A DNA stretch of 64,000 nt from Astropecten irregularis (GCA_963971285.1 OZ020256.1:436501-500500); one strand, 5' to 3'. Counted from the first letter of the stretch, positions 22,151 through 35,534 are shown. Notes: generated by a model from the letters alone, not told the origin. Translations and numbers: made by a program.

Positions 22151-22694
22151 ATCCTTATTATGCTAAATGGCTCGCGCAAAGAGCGTCTCCATAGCGACGA
22201 GGCGCAAATATCTTCAATTTAACGCCAATCTTATTCCTTTCTGCTCTCCGAGTCGACTGCGCATCTTTCCTGGCGCATGCTGCATCGTGTTTTAATGGGA
22301 CGGGGGCTCGGTGAGAATGCATTGCACGAGGCCCACGAAGCCAGCAATATTTTTAATCAGTGTCGGATATTCGTGACGACTGTACGGGTTTAAAAAGACA
22401 CTAGCAGCTGTGAAAATACCATCGAGAAACTCAGCCCAGCTTAATATCTGGTCTTCAACTTTCGATTTTCAGAACGTCATCGGTCCTGTTTGGTTGGCAC
22501 AAATAGTAGTACAGACATTTGAGCAGATATGGATTCAGTTTCAGACGTTATTGGGTGAATATCTGAGGAGGTTTTGAAGTGGATATCGTGACTGTCCCGT
22601 GTTGGACTTATACAGGGTGTGTGAGATCTATAAGGGAACGACTTGACTCATCGTACGATATTGGTTAAGGCTATGCGGTGAATGAATGAGAAAG
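22150..22694 (+). promoter_or_regulatory. Candidate promoter and non-coding first exon
   Basis: A CG-richer block (for example GGCTCGCGCAAAGAGCG and GAGTCGACTGCGCATCTTTC) is followed by unique sequence ending AGAAAG/GTATGA, a plausible splice donor at 22694. The next plausible acceptor on the same strand before the channel is TTTTATAACAG at 33076, 399 bp upstream of the channel ATG. It may be a 5' UTR exon of the CNGA gene, but no transcript evidence is available here. Confidence 0.3.
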
Positions 22695-23822
22695 GTATGA
22701 GACGTGGTTCTTGCTTCTTGTTTGTTTGTTTGTTTGTTGTTGTTGTTGTTTTCTTTCAAAATTAATTCTTATCTCTTAATCATCGGTTTTTAAATACCGA
22801 TGTATCCTTCTGTGTTCATTTGTTTTGCGTGTCTGGTACATTGCACGTCTAATCGTCATCACAGAGTATAACTCGCGCCGCCATTCGGAAAATAATTTAT
22901 TTTATCGTAGAAATATTCCTCAAACCATCTTATTTCTGTCAGTAACTCTATTAAATTGCGTTTATAAGTCTCCCGTTTGCGAACCGTTTCGGTCCAGTTA
23001 CTTAAATGGGATCGGATCCGACGAAAGTAGTCATAATATCGGCTTGTTTCCTTTCATGAGTCTTATTCCATTCCGTTTTTTATGCCTCGTACAAAAAGTG
23101 TTCAACGGTGTCCTATCCCTCTACATTACACAAGATCTTATCATCTGACGATAGAAGGACATCTTTAACGTAAATACGTCACACAGTCTATAGTGATGAC
23201 CATTGAGCAACATTTCTATAATTGCCATTTAAATCAAAATCACAATTGGCTGACTAGAGAGACTCATTCTGGTCTCGTTGGCTCTCGGATGAGATTTACG
23301 GAGGAAATGTCGGGAAAATATTTGTAAAAAATCGCAATATTATATTTAAAAGGTTGTCGTTTGGTTTTTCTGTAATGTAAACATGTATAAACAATTAGTT
23401 TTTTTTGTATATATCTTTTTAAACATTATTATGGATTTGTATACTCACGGGGCAAACCATCATTATTTTCGTATAGTCATTGACATGAACTGCCATCATC
23501 ACATTTAAGAAATTGCTAAGCAAACGCAAAACTATTATTTCGAAAATAAGTGCAATAAATTAAGGATGCTGACGATAAGCACATTCTCGGAATGTGCAGT
23601 GAAATTTCCAGACGGAAAACAATCTTCCAACAAACAATTAAATTCATGAGTGAATCGCTCGTAAAAGCCTGATTGAATAGGTTTAATTATTCGTAAGATG
23701 CAATCTATATATACACGGAAAAGAAAAGATGCAGATGGATTGCCATAATGGTCGTTTGATTGAGGCAAGGTCTGGGTTTCAATGCTTTATGATTGGATTC
23801 CGCACAATGACCCTTAAACCCT

Positions 23823-24178
23823 TAAATGTAATATCATATACTTTGGTTAATGGAGATTCATGGGCAAGCTCAAGAAGGATACCGTAGCAGTTATTTCAGT
23901 CCCATACAGTGCCCACATTTTGAGAAAACAGTGAAAAATTGCCACAGTATTTCTAATTAAGTCCTTTTCTTTTTCTTTTTGATCTTTAAAAGATCAACAA
24001 TAATTTTGGTCACTGGTTTCACTCTTTCTGGATAATACAGCATTTCAGGCAGAAAAGATTTAACGGTATGTTTCTCCCATAACCATCTTTATAGTTTTAT
24101 ATACCTTGTAATTAAGTTATAGGTAAATCTGTGAAGATTTCCGTTTCGGTATGCTACCAAAGTATGCTACTACCTTTA
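23823..24178 (+). repeat. R1 MITE, near full-length copy
   Basis: It begins TAAATGTAATATCATATACT and ends TACCAAAGTATGCTACTACC. It includes TTTTTGATCTTTAAAAGATC and CATTTCAGGCAGAAAA, as in 6831-7201. Confidence 0.85.
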
Positions 24179-24876
24179 AAGCAAAATCAGTGTCTAACAA
24201 TGTGCACACCCAGTGTCTAACTAATCAATCGTACATTATTCTCATTCTCATGATTAGCACACGGGAGGCGTGGCACTTTGCCAATAGAAGACACTGGTGA
24301 ACAATTCAGGGTGAATATTGCCATTTTGTATTCAAGATTCATTTTCATGGATGGGACCTTCTTTTCCTTGTTTCGAGTCCTTTTGTATATTCTGGAGGAA
24401 TATGGACATAGCACCGATGGGATCTCATTAGTGTAGCCTAATTGACGACTGTTTGTAGAGTCTAATGCTAGAGTTGAATAGGGTGACTCACACATATTCA
24501 AACTCATTAGTAATGTTTGACCAGTCAGTGGAGGAGTTTGCTTAATGTACCCATAAGATACGCAATCACAGCAATTATACAATACGTGGGTATAGCTTTA
24601 TGATTGCATGTTGTAAGAGTTAGCATCACATTACCCCGACAGGAAACAAAAGGCCAATGATGACGTTATATATTTGCCAAACATACAGACACACAAAAGC
24701 AAAAGCAATCAGAGTTTTGGGCGATCATAATGAATGGGGTTATTTCACCGGGAATCTATACAGCAAATGACCTAGGTCATACGGCTATCGGTCTGAGGCT
24801 TGCACGGCTTTTTAAATCAACCCCGAAGGAACACATTCAGTTTTACCAAGCAGTACAGATCAAGCAAACTGCAGGC

Positions 24877-25046
24877 TAGGCTTGAGACTTATTTCGCTAC
24901 CGCCATTTGGCTAAGCCCACAAAACGAAAGGAAGGAATTGGGCCACATAACTTAGCCAGAGAAAGGCTCCAGCTTCGCCATGTATCTCAAGCCCTTCATT
25001 TCATATAGGACACAAAATGGCGGTAGCGAAATAAATCCCAAGCCTA
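24877..25046. repeat. 170-bp MITE with TA flanks, AGGCTTGAG termini
   Basis: AGGCTTGAGACTTATTTCGC pairs with the imperfect complement GCGAAATAAATCCCAAGCCT. Both ends are bordered by TA (24877-24878 and 25045-25046), consistent with a mariner-type target. The arms include GCTACCGCCATTT, a YY1-like core. Confidence 0.7.
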
Positions 25047-25632
25047 GTCTCATTTTTGTCACGGTACTCAAACTTATTTTCCCTTTATCACTAGTTTGGG
25101 CAGGGGGGGGGGGGGTGCTGGAAATAAATAAAAATGTCCAGCCAAAAAAAAAAAAGTGTTCATGGGTTGGTGAATGACGAAGTCAGACATACACAATGGG
25201 TGATTCATAGAGAACACATTATACAATATCTCCAAATTACATGAAATCCAGATTTCCAATTATCCGGTACGGGGTATGTAAAATGACATCATCATTATAT
25301 TATATTATAATGACCAAGTGACCATGGAACTAAAATTATAATTCTCGTGCAAACAGCCAACGCATTATTACTGTGAGGTAAATAGCATTAAGAAAAACGG
25401 TGGGTCAGATGAATCAAAATGGTCCTTTTAGTGTTAAGTACCGTGCTGGTACTGTAATGGTAAAGGGCTGTGAAGTAGATGACGTCTAAATGGTTTGGAA
25501 CAATAGGGCTACCGTCGACTGTATCTACATAACATATACATAAACAACTCCACAACTCCCACGACAAGATTCGAATTCAAATTATCTAACACATTAGACC
25601 TTTACCAACCAACCAACCTTTTATAGGCCAAT

Positions 25633-25870
25633 GGGCGTTTGCCGAACGGAGGCTCGGGCTCCGTCTCAGGCTCCGGCTCCATTAACATGAATCCATTCTA
25701 CAATAACGGCTATCAAAATAGAGACTTCTGGCAGCGGTTCGGAAGTAGATTCTCTGGTGAAGAGGAAAACAGAGCTTCAGCTTCAATGGAAAAACACAAC
25801 CTATATTTTCAGCACAATGGATGTCAGAGCTGGAGCCTGAGCCTGAGACTGAGCCGCCGTTTCGTAACCC
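25633..25870 (+). repeat. GAGCC-rich MITE (family R3), copy B
   Basis: It starts GGGCGTTTGCCGAACGGAGG followed by CTCGGGCTCCGTCTCAGG, and ends GAGACTGAGCCGCCGTTTCG before a C run. Inverted ends and interior match copies A, C, D and E. A 92-codon plus-strand frame and a 67-codon minus-strand frame across it are repeat artefacts. Confidence 0.85.
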
Positions 25871-27117
25871 CCCCCCCCCCCACATGTAGAGGACCTACAG
25901 TAGTGACATGCGCCTGAAACGCACACCCATAATAACTGCAAATCCATGGACAATCGTGTCTTTCATGTGCAGGTTTTAGGCGTCAACATGCATGACAGCT
26001 AAATGGCAGGATAGGTCTAAATAAACCCAGCCAAACGCAAGACTCTAACTCGATTAAAAGCGCCGTTACCATGGTGACGTACAGTTGATGTGTACAAATA
26101 GACTGACTCAGCACTTGAGGCGGCCGCTAGACCGGGACAGTGATTGGATTGGATTGGATTTGATGGAGTGGTTGCCATGGAGATGAGAATGATACACAGA
26201 TACAGATAGATTATACAGTAAACTCAGAGAAATTATAATAATGCATAAATCACAGGCGAGACTATGGAGCTATGTTTAGTTACATCACAGTAATATAAAA
26301 TGACATAATGTGAGACATCTAGCAATCTCTTTACATTTGTGAACACAGTAAGAGTTGTTGAAGTGATTCTGAACATCGGTACATTGTTCATGTTGTTTGA
26401 CGAGTCTTGGAAAATCAAATCGTTTCAAAGCGATTCACAACACGATGCATTCACATTAATGAAATGGCATCCTATACCTCTTTTGTAATTGCGAAATTGT
26501 CTGTGCTTAAAACGCACACACTAATTGCACGTAGTCCGTGCTATGCCAAGCTCGCGCCATAATTAAAATGAATTGAAGACAAACAAACAGACATAGAAAC
26601 TGGATATGAGAATGGAATAAACTGACCTTGCCATTTCATGTGTGTCAAACAAAGACATGAAATAATCACAGAAAAACCGTGACCTGAATGAAAATTGAAA
26701 ACCCATATACTCGGTTCCAACAACGCCTTAAGCTTGCAGTGTCCATCACATTGGATTCATTTTGCAAATAACACCTTGCTGTTTTTCTGTATTTTAAAAG
26801 ATAAAGCAACTGACCCATGGTAACTCCCTCCCTGTAATCGTGACAATGGTAGCATATACGATAAGATATATCTGGTTATACCTATTCCTAAAATGTTACA
26901 TATTTAAAAACAATTACAAGCAAATTAAGTCTCACAGATATCAAAATCATCTTTCGATTCGTGGGAGGAAAATAGTCATGTTTTTATTCATTTGCTTGTT
27001 TGTTTGTTGTTGTTGTTTTAACTTTATTGTTAATTAATTACACAAATTAACGTAGTCGAACTGAAGCAAAACCATGCAGGTGTAAATATTGTCGGTTTTG
27101 GAAATCAGGTATTCTTG

Positions 27118-27215
27118 GTTTGGGAATTGTTGTTTTTGTGGCTATTGTTTTTATTTGTGTTGTTGTTGATATTGTTGTTGTTGTTATTGTTGTTGATGTT
27201 GTTTCTACTGCCAAC
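27118..27215. repeat. TTG-rich simple repeat
   Basis: Imperfect (TTG)n/(TTGT)n tract. It opens two overlapping plus-strand frames of Leu/Val-rich sequence that I do not call as genes. Confidence 0.7.
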
Positions 27216-29135
27216 GTTGTTAATGGGTCTCTACGTCAAATTCATGACGGTCTTTTGTTGTTTTCACCACTTCATACTGAAGAAAATGTCAGATGCATCA
27301 AAAGACTTTGATTGTGATATAAATCGTGCATAATTCAGTGTATAGCTACTTCGCAGAGACAAACAGCCATGTATTTCAACGAGTAAAGGGCGGGCGATCA
27401 TCCCGTTGAATGCATAGCACTCAGGTTAAGGCTGGCACCTACAAGGATATGCACCCACGCACACAAATAACAACTACAACATCAAGAACAACAACTCGCA
27501 GTTTGATCAAAATATCTTAGAAGGGCCTGTACCTTACATATAGCATGACATTCAGGAGAGTGGAACTATTGTTGTATAGATTGTTATCATAGTTATAGAC
27601 ATTTCCATATCGCAAACTGTAATATTCCCCATGCGATTCTAAGACATTCTTGTTGTGTGTTTTGTATCGTAACAGTCTGGAAGGGTGTTCAGGTTGTGAC
27701 CGTGGTGAAGACTGATTCATTTTCACTGGAATAAAATGTCAGTTTAAATGTATAGTATCATACTTTGGTGGGAAACCCAAACAGAAATCTTCGTTTTCAT
27801 GCAAACAGTCCATTGCAAAACATGATCATTTCAGTCTACATGTTTTCAGGGCGTGTTGCTGCTAACCTGACCGATTCTGAATAATAAAAGCGTTGGGAAA
27901 AGCGTTAGAAACGGTCAAAACGTTCCAAGGAGTCTACCTCCACGATCCACTACTCTAAAAACAACGGAGAATGAATGATAAATGAATTCACTGACTAATG
28001 GTTGTGTATTTATCGAGAACCTCGCTCTAAACCTTGTCAGTGAGCTGCGCTTTCAACTGATTCCATACATGTACCTTTCTGATAACGAGCTCTCTCTCAA
28101 CCGTGTACCTCCATCATCTTATCGAGTCAAACACCATCTTGGGGAGAACGGAGCATCGTGTTGAGTACTTGAGAAACATTGCACATGAATGGAGAATAAT
28201 GATATTCTTAAATATGCAAATAAGAGTCCTGCATGCATATTCATGTACATTAAACCACTGTCTCTTAGTTTGAACTCATTATGAATGCAGAGACTAAGCA
28301 CACTGATTAAGACTGAGATGCAGTCATGTACAGTTGTCACACTCTGGACAGCAGTTGGGATGATTCATTTACGATGGGCTGTCTGTTCTTCTTGTTCTGG
28401 GAAATCTATACACATCTTGAAGGTAAAGACTATAAGATGATGGAAACAATGGGTGCCTTGGAGGGGAATGGAAGGAATGGACTGGTAAGTCGATGGATAA
28501 ACAAGCAATGAGGGAGGATAGCGCACTGCAGGCAGGTCAATATTATACAAGAGGAACAATCCCTCAAGTTTAGATGGTGAGAATGACAGTGTAGATTGAC
28601 ATGAAGGGAATTTAGCTGGATGCAGGCAACGGGATAACAGCATTAGTTATTTAACAGTTACCTAAAATATGTTGATACAAACATTTGAATGTTTTGAATT
28701 TCACACTAACAATTTTAAAATGTCAAATCTTCGTTGTAGTTTTTTGCACATGAAGCATGAGTACTACATTTACAGTTGTAAATTTGAAATGTTCTAAGCA
28801 TTAATTATCAAATGAGATGATCATCTGCATGACACAAAACGTCTTGCATCTTTTTACTTGGAGCTTGCCATGAAGCTCTGGCACCGATCTCCATCTACGC
28901 TTGGACACAAGGCAGACGCTGATTATCAAGTTATATTCACTACATCATGACTGGATTCATAATCAGAGATTGATGTGTGTGATCAAATTACATACCTTTA
29001 GAATATCAAAGATCGATACTTAGCCCATGCAATCGATGACATGTCTGATTGCTCCAAGATGTACATGACCTGCAAATTTATATCATCAAATAGGACCATT
29101 CTTTTATACAAAAAATTGAATTTTGCCTTTAACTG

Positions 29136-29245
29136 ATCCTGCTAGGATCGAATCGTCAGGGCCTCCTAACTCAAAGCATTGTATACATTTCAGGTCATTA
29201 TTTTGGCTGATGAGCAGTTTCCAGCAGTTTTTTACATTACCAATT
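29136..29245. repeat. Dispersed repeat with GATCCTGCTAGGATCGAA, copy 1
   Basis: GATCCTGCTAGGATCGAATC, then GTCAGGGCCTCCTAACTC and GGTCATTATTTTGGCTGATG match 59838-59930 (CCTGCTAGGATCGAAACGCG and the same following blocks). It is a low-copy dispersed repeat of unknown class. Confidence 0.65.
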
Positions 29246-29284
29246 AGGTATAGTTCTTTCTTTTTTGTACTTTATCTATATGGA

Positions 29285-29519
29285 AACGTGTTATCCTTAT
29301 TCGTGCTTAGCACAAACATTTGCTAAGCATGACATTTCTGTCTAAACAGGATTAACAACCACATTTCCATGTGTTGTGTATCACTTGTGATTGTTCTTTG
29401 GCAGTTATTCACTGACCATGAATATCAACTGGAATCTTTAATGCTGGTTTGTTTTATTTGGCAAGACCTTTTTAGCAATTTTCTGTGCTTATAGCAGCTC
29501 CATGAAATTGGCTCCAGTA
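29285..29519. repeat. MITE-like element related to 681-934
   Basis: It contains GTGCTTAGCACAAACATTTG and GCTAAGCATGACATTTCTGT and ends GCAGCTCCATGAAATTGGCT. The ending resembles the inverted end at 681. Confidence 0.45.
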
Positions 29520-30413
29520 TGGAGTTACATGATGATAAATCCTCATTCTGAGTCATCCCGATCCTGTATAGTATTACAAGATTGCAATACAGATTGGAAC
29601 AGCAGACCTTATCACCGCGATTTTGCAGAATAGAGAAAAACACCAGAAAAGCCTTGGAACTACACACGTTTCCAGTAGTGCCAGGCTCTACTGGTATTTG
29701 CACAAGCAAATTTCTCATTACATTGGGACTTGGATTGTTACAGTCACGTATCTAGTCGCCTGGTACATTACAGTGCTGGGCATTTTATATCTTGCAGTGT
29801 GGTAATTTAAATTCTAACGACAATCTTCCCCAGTGGATCGTGGTGACAAGGTACATTATGCAACGCCTACCAGCTAGGTTTAGCCTATAAACACGGGTGT
29901 TATGGTTGGTTACCAAAGGTACTAAGTTAACGGTTTATTATATGATAAGATTGATAACTATTATGTGCAGCAGTAACTGGTAACAGAAATGGTTTTCAGG
30001 AAATGCATCGTCTGTGTGAGTATACAATGATTATGATGGCAAGAAGTTATCGGCAAGATTTCTCGTAATGTTCTACATTGCACACGTAGATGTTTAGATA
30101 CCTTGGATAGGCATGTTGATAGGAACTATTGACCCTCCTTTAAGGCTGCGTGCAATAGACAGACGTGAAGCCCATAGGCACCGTACATGTTCAAGTGGTA
30201 TACATTCAGTAAGGACCTGAAATCTGCATATTGCTTTTAGTCTCGAGGAGAATCAAGTAAATTGTTCAGTGTTTGCTCGGGATAATCCAACTCAGTTAAA
30301 TAGCCCATTAGTAATCAACTGCACAAACAACTTCAACTTCGCTTTTAAAAAGGTCGCAAGTAAATACCATGGCTATCCAAACCTATATATACCATCCACT
30401 ACAAAGGGAAAGT

Positions 30414-30560
30414 GCTGCTTCTGCTGTTTGGTGCAGCTGTTGTTGCTGCTGCTAGTGCCGCTGCTGCTGTTAATAGTTGCTGCTGCAACTACTGTTGTTC
30501 TTAATAGTGTTGCCGTTACTGCAAGTGTTTTGCTGTAGTGTTTTTGTTACTGCTGTTGCT
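30414..30560. repeat. CTG/TTG triplet-rich tract
   Basis: Interrupted CTG/GCT repeats (TGCTGCTTCTGCTGTTTGG, CCGCTGCTGCTGTTAATAG). The hydrophobic Leu/Ala frame across it is not called. Confidence 0.75.
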
Positions 30561-32527
30561 GCTGTTGTTTTGGTGTACTTTTTGATACTGATCGTGAGGA
30601 TGATGGTAATGACAGGGATTGCTACCGATATCTAAATAATTAAAATGCAGCATACTGATTTCATTTACCAAGGTTTTTGGTGCTTAAGCAAATTTTGGTG
30701 CTTACGCAGCTCTATGAAGTTGGCCCCTGATGTACAAAGCTACCGGTAATCTTTCCTCACAGAACCCTGGATACAAGGTCTCAACGCCGATGTATTCAGG
30801 GTCAATCTGTACGGTAGATCGCCTTCAGATACAAGAGGCTTAAGAGTCTGATCAAACACGCCAGACTCTGATTCTGAAAAGTTGAGAGTTCCGCCGGGTG
30901 CTGAATCTTGGACAAACAACATACTTCAGATGTGAACTTGGAGTAGATTCAATGGCGCCACGTCCCACTTGTTTGGGGGATAGATTTACAGATTTAAATG
31001 CTACCTTATAGGATAATGGCTCGGGAAGCAATCTGCATACAATTAGCTCTGGGCTATCTTTATGAGAATCTCTACATACTTTTAAGGAGATGGGAAGTCG
31101 CTGCAAAAAACAAATGACCTTCTTGGCATCCGGCCGCAGTTTTCCTCCATACGGATGCTGTTAATTGACTTCAAGTTCTCTGAACACAGTATGAGACCAT
31201 TGCACTGACGGTAACGTCCATTCAAATGGGAACGTGGGAAGTTTTACATCAGTTGGAAGCACTGATGGTGCTTCAGAGTAACTATGGAGGCAGAACATCG
31301 CAAGTTGGCCAATCAAAGCATACAAAGGAGCATCATTGAAGATTCGCAGTACAAAGACACACCATGTACACATGCAGAAGGGTGACCATGGCATTACATT
31401 GATGCAGTCACTGATGACGTCAATTTTATTACCAAGCCCTAGCAACGCTGACGTATAGCTCTGTATTTAATATAGGTAATTTTGAGCATTGTCCATTTGG
31501 TGTCCTTCCAGTTGTAGAGGTGTGTGTGGTGAAACAAAGAACGTTGATGAATGAGCCCAATAATGGCAGCCATTGTTATCAATCTGTCAGTTCATAAGAC
31601 ATCTTCTATCAGGGTTCAGTCTGATCATAGAGTAAGGGACTCTATGGTCTGATGCAACATATTCAGGGCTAAAAATCACTGTATACGTCTTCGTATACAT
31701 TCAGCCAGGTAGGGCCTATATAACGAGCATGTGGTGCAGATTCTTCATCTGTAATAAAATACCCTAGATTCTGAGTAATGGTTGCACCCTTTAATCAATA
31801 ACTTTTTTTTAAACCCGATACGAAAACAACATGTTTTTGTAGTTGTAAGCCAATATTAACGAAGCAATTAGGTACAAAATGCTGCAATAAACAGCAGGGA
31901 ACACGGACGTCTATTCCCTGTCTCAACTGCAGCCATTATGACATGCACGACTCAGTTACGTCTATAATTTCTAAGAAGTGAACAGCGAAACAAACATCCA
32001 CGTAAATACAGACGTCTTAATGAGACCATGCAGGACAACAATGTCTGATTAATGTATAACCCCTGACTGACTTCTACTATGTGTGCAATTGTATGAACCA
32101 GACATTGGTGAAATTGAAGGAAGCCTTAATGTATAAGAGAAAATTGCGAATAACAGAAAAGTCGTGATAAACTGCAAAATAATGATGCTGCCTTGGGATA
32201 TAATATCAACCTGTATCTTAGTAAGGTACTGTGATGTGCAGAGTCATACCCCGTCGGGGTAAGTACTTATTGTGATGTATTTCAGCAGTAAACATCCTGT
32301 ATGAATATGCATGTATACGGTAGGCAACACGTGATAAGATATTCCCCAAGGATCTTCATCGCTGGATTGCTCACTATACTCAAGCCGATAAATCCAAAGT
32401 CACAATATTCAGCCCAAAATGATTGACGAATGCTTGAAAGCATTCGCTGAAAATAATAGGTTTGGGTGATATATGACTGCGTTTAGGCTGTCCATATCGA
32501 GTATTCGTCACTACATGGTTCCTTCCC

Positions 32528-32807
32528 TTTAAGGTAATCTCATACTTTGGTTTTTGACAGAGAAATGCAGATTCATGGGCAAAAATATCAAGAAAGATAA
32601 AGTAACAGTCTTCTGTGAAATTTCCAGTCCCATACGGTGCCGACTTTTTGAGAAAATAGTGAAAAACGACAAATATACCATTTTAGGCGGAACACTATGA
32701 ATGGTATGTTTCTATACCAGCACCCCCTTTATACCCTGTAAGGTATACGTTAATCTGGGAACATCAATTCTGTTTTGGTATGCTACCAAATTATGATACT
32801 ACCTTTA
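32528..32807 (+). repeat. R1 MITE, internally deleted copy
   Basis: It begins TAAGGTAATCTCATACTTTG and ends CCAAATTATGATACTACCTTTA. The GATCTTTAAAAGATC part is lost. Confidence 0.8.
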
Positions 32808-33474
32808 ATGAGGAAACTATGATTGGCATACTGTGTGGTGTGGATGAAATAGACAGGGAAGCGAGTTTATACACGAGTAAATATTCATCAATCACTAAAA
32901 AAAAAACCTCTTGTCAGACGTGGATCATTAACCAAATGGAGTGTTGTGACTCTGCCACGGTATCAACAGATTAACATGTCAAAGTGCAGAATCTCTTACG
33001 AGCAACAACAAACGGGTTTCATAATATGGGTGTCATTCTATTCATTTTGTGTATGTTTCCAATTATTTTATAACAGGTTCGTGCCTTGAAGGAGATGGTT
33101 GAAGCATAAATGACGACTCGAAGATGAGACTACAATACACGGACGGATTGGATCAGGCTGCTCGTATGAGATGAAAGCAAGCTGAGGTTGAAACCATGTT
33201 GTACCATACACAGCAGACACTCCTTGTATTATAGTGAGATGCTGTCCTACCAAAGTGACTTCCTTAGAGGGTTATAAGTCATTGTTAGCTTCCTTCGATG
33301 ACCTTCTTAGATGCACCGTTTTTATGAATTCGTCCAGGTCATTGGAGTAGTCATTGGTTTCATCTTCTCTGAATACTGATGTTATCTTCTATCCTCATCA
33401 TCAATCGGCCTCCATCCTGAATGAGCTGAAGTCTCTTAGTCTTACCACTCGACAGGAGGACTGATACACACAGG

Positions 33475-34070
33475 ATGGATAAATTGATCAGGAAGCATAA
33501 ACTAGGAGGAACGACAGGGGAACCTGAGGAAGGTCCAAGCGATCCAGTCACAGTTCCACTGCCTCCCGATGATGACGAGCTAGATGCTGCCGAGGAAGGA
33601 CGGGCAGGTAGGAAGAGTGTACAGTCTCAGAACAGCGTGAGGTCGTACCACAGCCAACAATCCAACCCATCCAAGCCGTCCAGTCCACTGCCTCAGCTTC
33701 CAGACGACAAGCCAGCAGATACCACCCTGCCAGTCGAGACAAAGATCGATGATGGTGGCGGTGGTGACAATGGTGGTGACAATGGTGTTGGTGGTAGTGG
33801 TGGAGGTGGAGGTGGAGTTGGAGGAGGTGACGACAATGGTGGTGCGGAGAACGAAGACCAGACCACGGACGATGAGACAGCAGCTGAAGAGAGGAGGCGC
33901 AAGGAGTCAGCCATGGGGAAGATTGTGGGTACACTCCAAGTCATCAAAGGATGGGTGACTCGAGGCGGAGAGGAACCCACCAAACGAGCCGATTCCTTTC
34001 TGGAACGTCTGGCAATGGCAGGACCACAGATGGATGACAGATCTAGAGTTGGAACCGAAGTCGCATCCGG
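33475..34070 (+). CDS. CNGA: Cyclic nucleotide-gated channel alpha subunit, exon 1
   Basis: The first coding exon encodes residues 1-198 and two bases of codon 199. In-frame TGA stops at 33418 and 33427 precede the ATG, which supports this start. The cytoplasmic N-terminus is hydrophilic and low in complexity. A Ser/Pro-rich part lies at about residues 50-80 and a Gly/Asp tract at about residues 92-125, encoded by GGT/GAC repeats and followed by acidic residues. Then comes GKIVGTLQVIKGWVTRGG, resembling the conserved amphipathic pre-S1 region of CNGA subunits. The donor is TCCGG/GTAAGT in phase 2. Antisense frames of up to 144 codons across the GGT tract are shadows. Confidence 0.85.
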
Positions 34071-34339
34071 GTAAGTTCTCTTTATAGTTCTTAAGGTCTT
34101 AGAACCAAAATTATTCAAATATCTCAATTTAGGGAAAACAGTAAGTTCTGGGAAAGAACCAACCTTGCTTCAGCAGGAACCGTTTCCAGGATTATTCATA
34201 ATTTCCAACATGACCAACACAGGATGAGCAACTTTAATTCAACAAACTTGACATGCAGATAATTATTTAAAGGAGGCTTGCCTTTCACCGATGATGGATG
34301 CTCAGTGTTTTGGAGTGCACATCAACAAAAAATCATACG

Positions 34340-34400
34340 CTGGCTTTGGTGGGATTCGAACCCACGACTTCCTGATTAATGACAATCAGTGCTAGTGACA
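34340..34400 (-). repeat. tRNA-derived SINE fragment
   Basis: On the minus strand it reads a T arm with GTGGGTTCGAATCCCACC (perfect 5-bp stem) followed by AAAGCCAGC. The upstream half does not fold as a tRNA, so this is a tRNA-related repeat fragment. Confidence 0.6.
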
Positions 34401-35097
34401 TGCGTCGCAAGATCTAGGCAATTTTGAGCTTTACCAATGGCCTACGTCTTTGTACATGTTCATTAATACAGTGTAGTAGTCGCATTGGTAGGTGTACTCA
34501 AAAGCCAGTTTGCCACCTCCAGCCAACTGAATCTAAACCATTACACCGTTTAGCCGGGTCTGTTCCACAAAAACAAACAAATAACCCGAAGTAAATTTAC
34601 CAACAACGCCAAACTCGTATAAAATAGAATATAATAGAACATACAAATGAATAAAACGAAAGCAGGTTTGTCAAGGCTGTGATGTAATGGAGCCATGTTG
34701 ATTCAATATTAGTCTAACAATTACTGCATGTGGACTGATTTTTTGCATCTTTCTCCTTGGCCGCGGCTGATGGCTTTTTGCCCCGTTGCTAAGGCTGAGT
34801 ATTATTTGTCTACGTCATTAATGCTACAATGACAGATTGTATAGTCAGGCCTCGGGGACCTGGCTTCGTTCCCTCATACAAGCAAGAGGCTGCAAACAGA
34901 CCAAGGCTTTTAAGGGAGTCTTATATGCATGTCAAGTCACGCTGTGTTAATGGTCGGAATCTATGAAATGAGGGCAATACCTCAGACACACGATGGACGT
35001 TGTGCCTTTGTATAAGATGTACCTCTTCGGTAAGTCAGAGGGATTTTAAAGATGTTTATAATGTGAGCACATAATTATTCATATTCTGGTGACATCT

Positions 35098-35365
35098 TAA
35101 AGTTACATTACATGATTGGTAAAGGTAACAGAACAACACTCACACTTTGTCTAATCATACATGTACATGAAATAATAAACCTGCGAAAGTTTGACCTCAA
35201 TTGGACATCTGGTCAAGAGAAAATAGCGAAAACCCGACTCAATTTTTCTTATAAAACATAAAGAATAGTTTTGATCTTACCCAGAGCTGTTTTCAGTCTT
35301 TGTTTTACTAATTTCTTGATAAATACAGCATTTCAGGTGGAAATATTTAAACGGTTTGTTTCTAA
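35098..35365 (-). repeat. TAAAG-ended MITE related to 52911-53265
   Basis: It shares ACATGATTGGTAA, CACTCACACTTTGTC, CTCAATTTTTCTTATAAAAC, TAAAGAATAGTTTTGATCTT and CATTTCAGGTGGAAATATTT with the reverse complement of 52911-53265. The distal end is lost. Confidence 0.75.
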
Positions 35366-35389
35366 GAATGATCGGAGCATCCCTGGGCT

Positions 35390-35534
35390 GGGGTAGATTT
35401 CACCAACTCATCGTAACTTACTATCAATCGTAGGACTCATGATTAATTGCAGTTATGTAGGATAGGCCCCTACGATGGGTTATCCTTCGTAACCTGAGTT
35501 GCGATCGATCGTAGGGCTTCTTAAAATCGACCCC
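35390..35534. repeat. GGGGTCGATTT-ended MITE (family R2), copy 3
   Basis: It begins GGGGTAGATTTCACCAACTC and ends CTTAAAATCGACCCC. It carries TCGTAACTTACTATCAATCG and GGGTTATCCTTCGTAACCTG. Confidence 0.85.

Larger units (their letters stand above)
22695..33076. other. Long non-coding stretch, possibly a 5' intron of the channel gene
   Basis: No coding gene is recognised in 10.4 kb. It contains R1 MITEs (23823, 32528), a GAGCC-rich MITE (25633), a TA-flanked MITE (24877), triplet-rich tracts at 27118-27215 and 30414-30560, G/C homopolymers near 25100 and 25869, and a GATCCTGCTAGGATCGAA repeat at 29136 that recurs at 59838. Several 60-120-codon frames (for example minus strand 24217-24582 and 30740-31445) show no domain that I recognise. 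Confidence 0.45.

Noticed and set aside
25633-25917. 92-codon plus-strand frame rich in Ser/Gly
   Set aside because: It lies within the GAGCC-rich MITE, and the bias comes from the GGCTC repeat.
30740-31445. Three short adjacent minus-strand frames as a decayed retroelement
   Set aside because: No reverse transcriptase, integrase or zinc-knuckle motif is visible, and the frames do not connect.
33548-34127. Minus-strand frames of 128 and 144 codons across CNGA exon 1
   Set aside because: Antisense shadows of a strongly supported exon, opened by the GGT/GAC repeat (His-rich and Pro-rich antisense translations).
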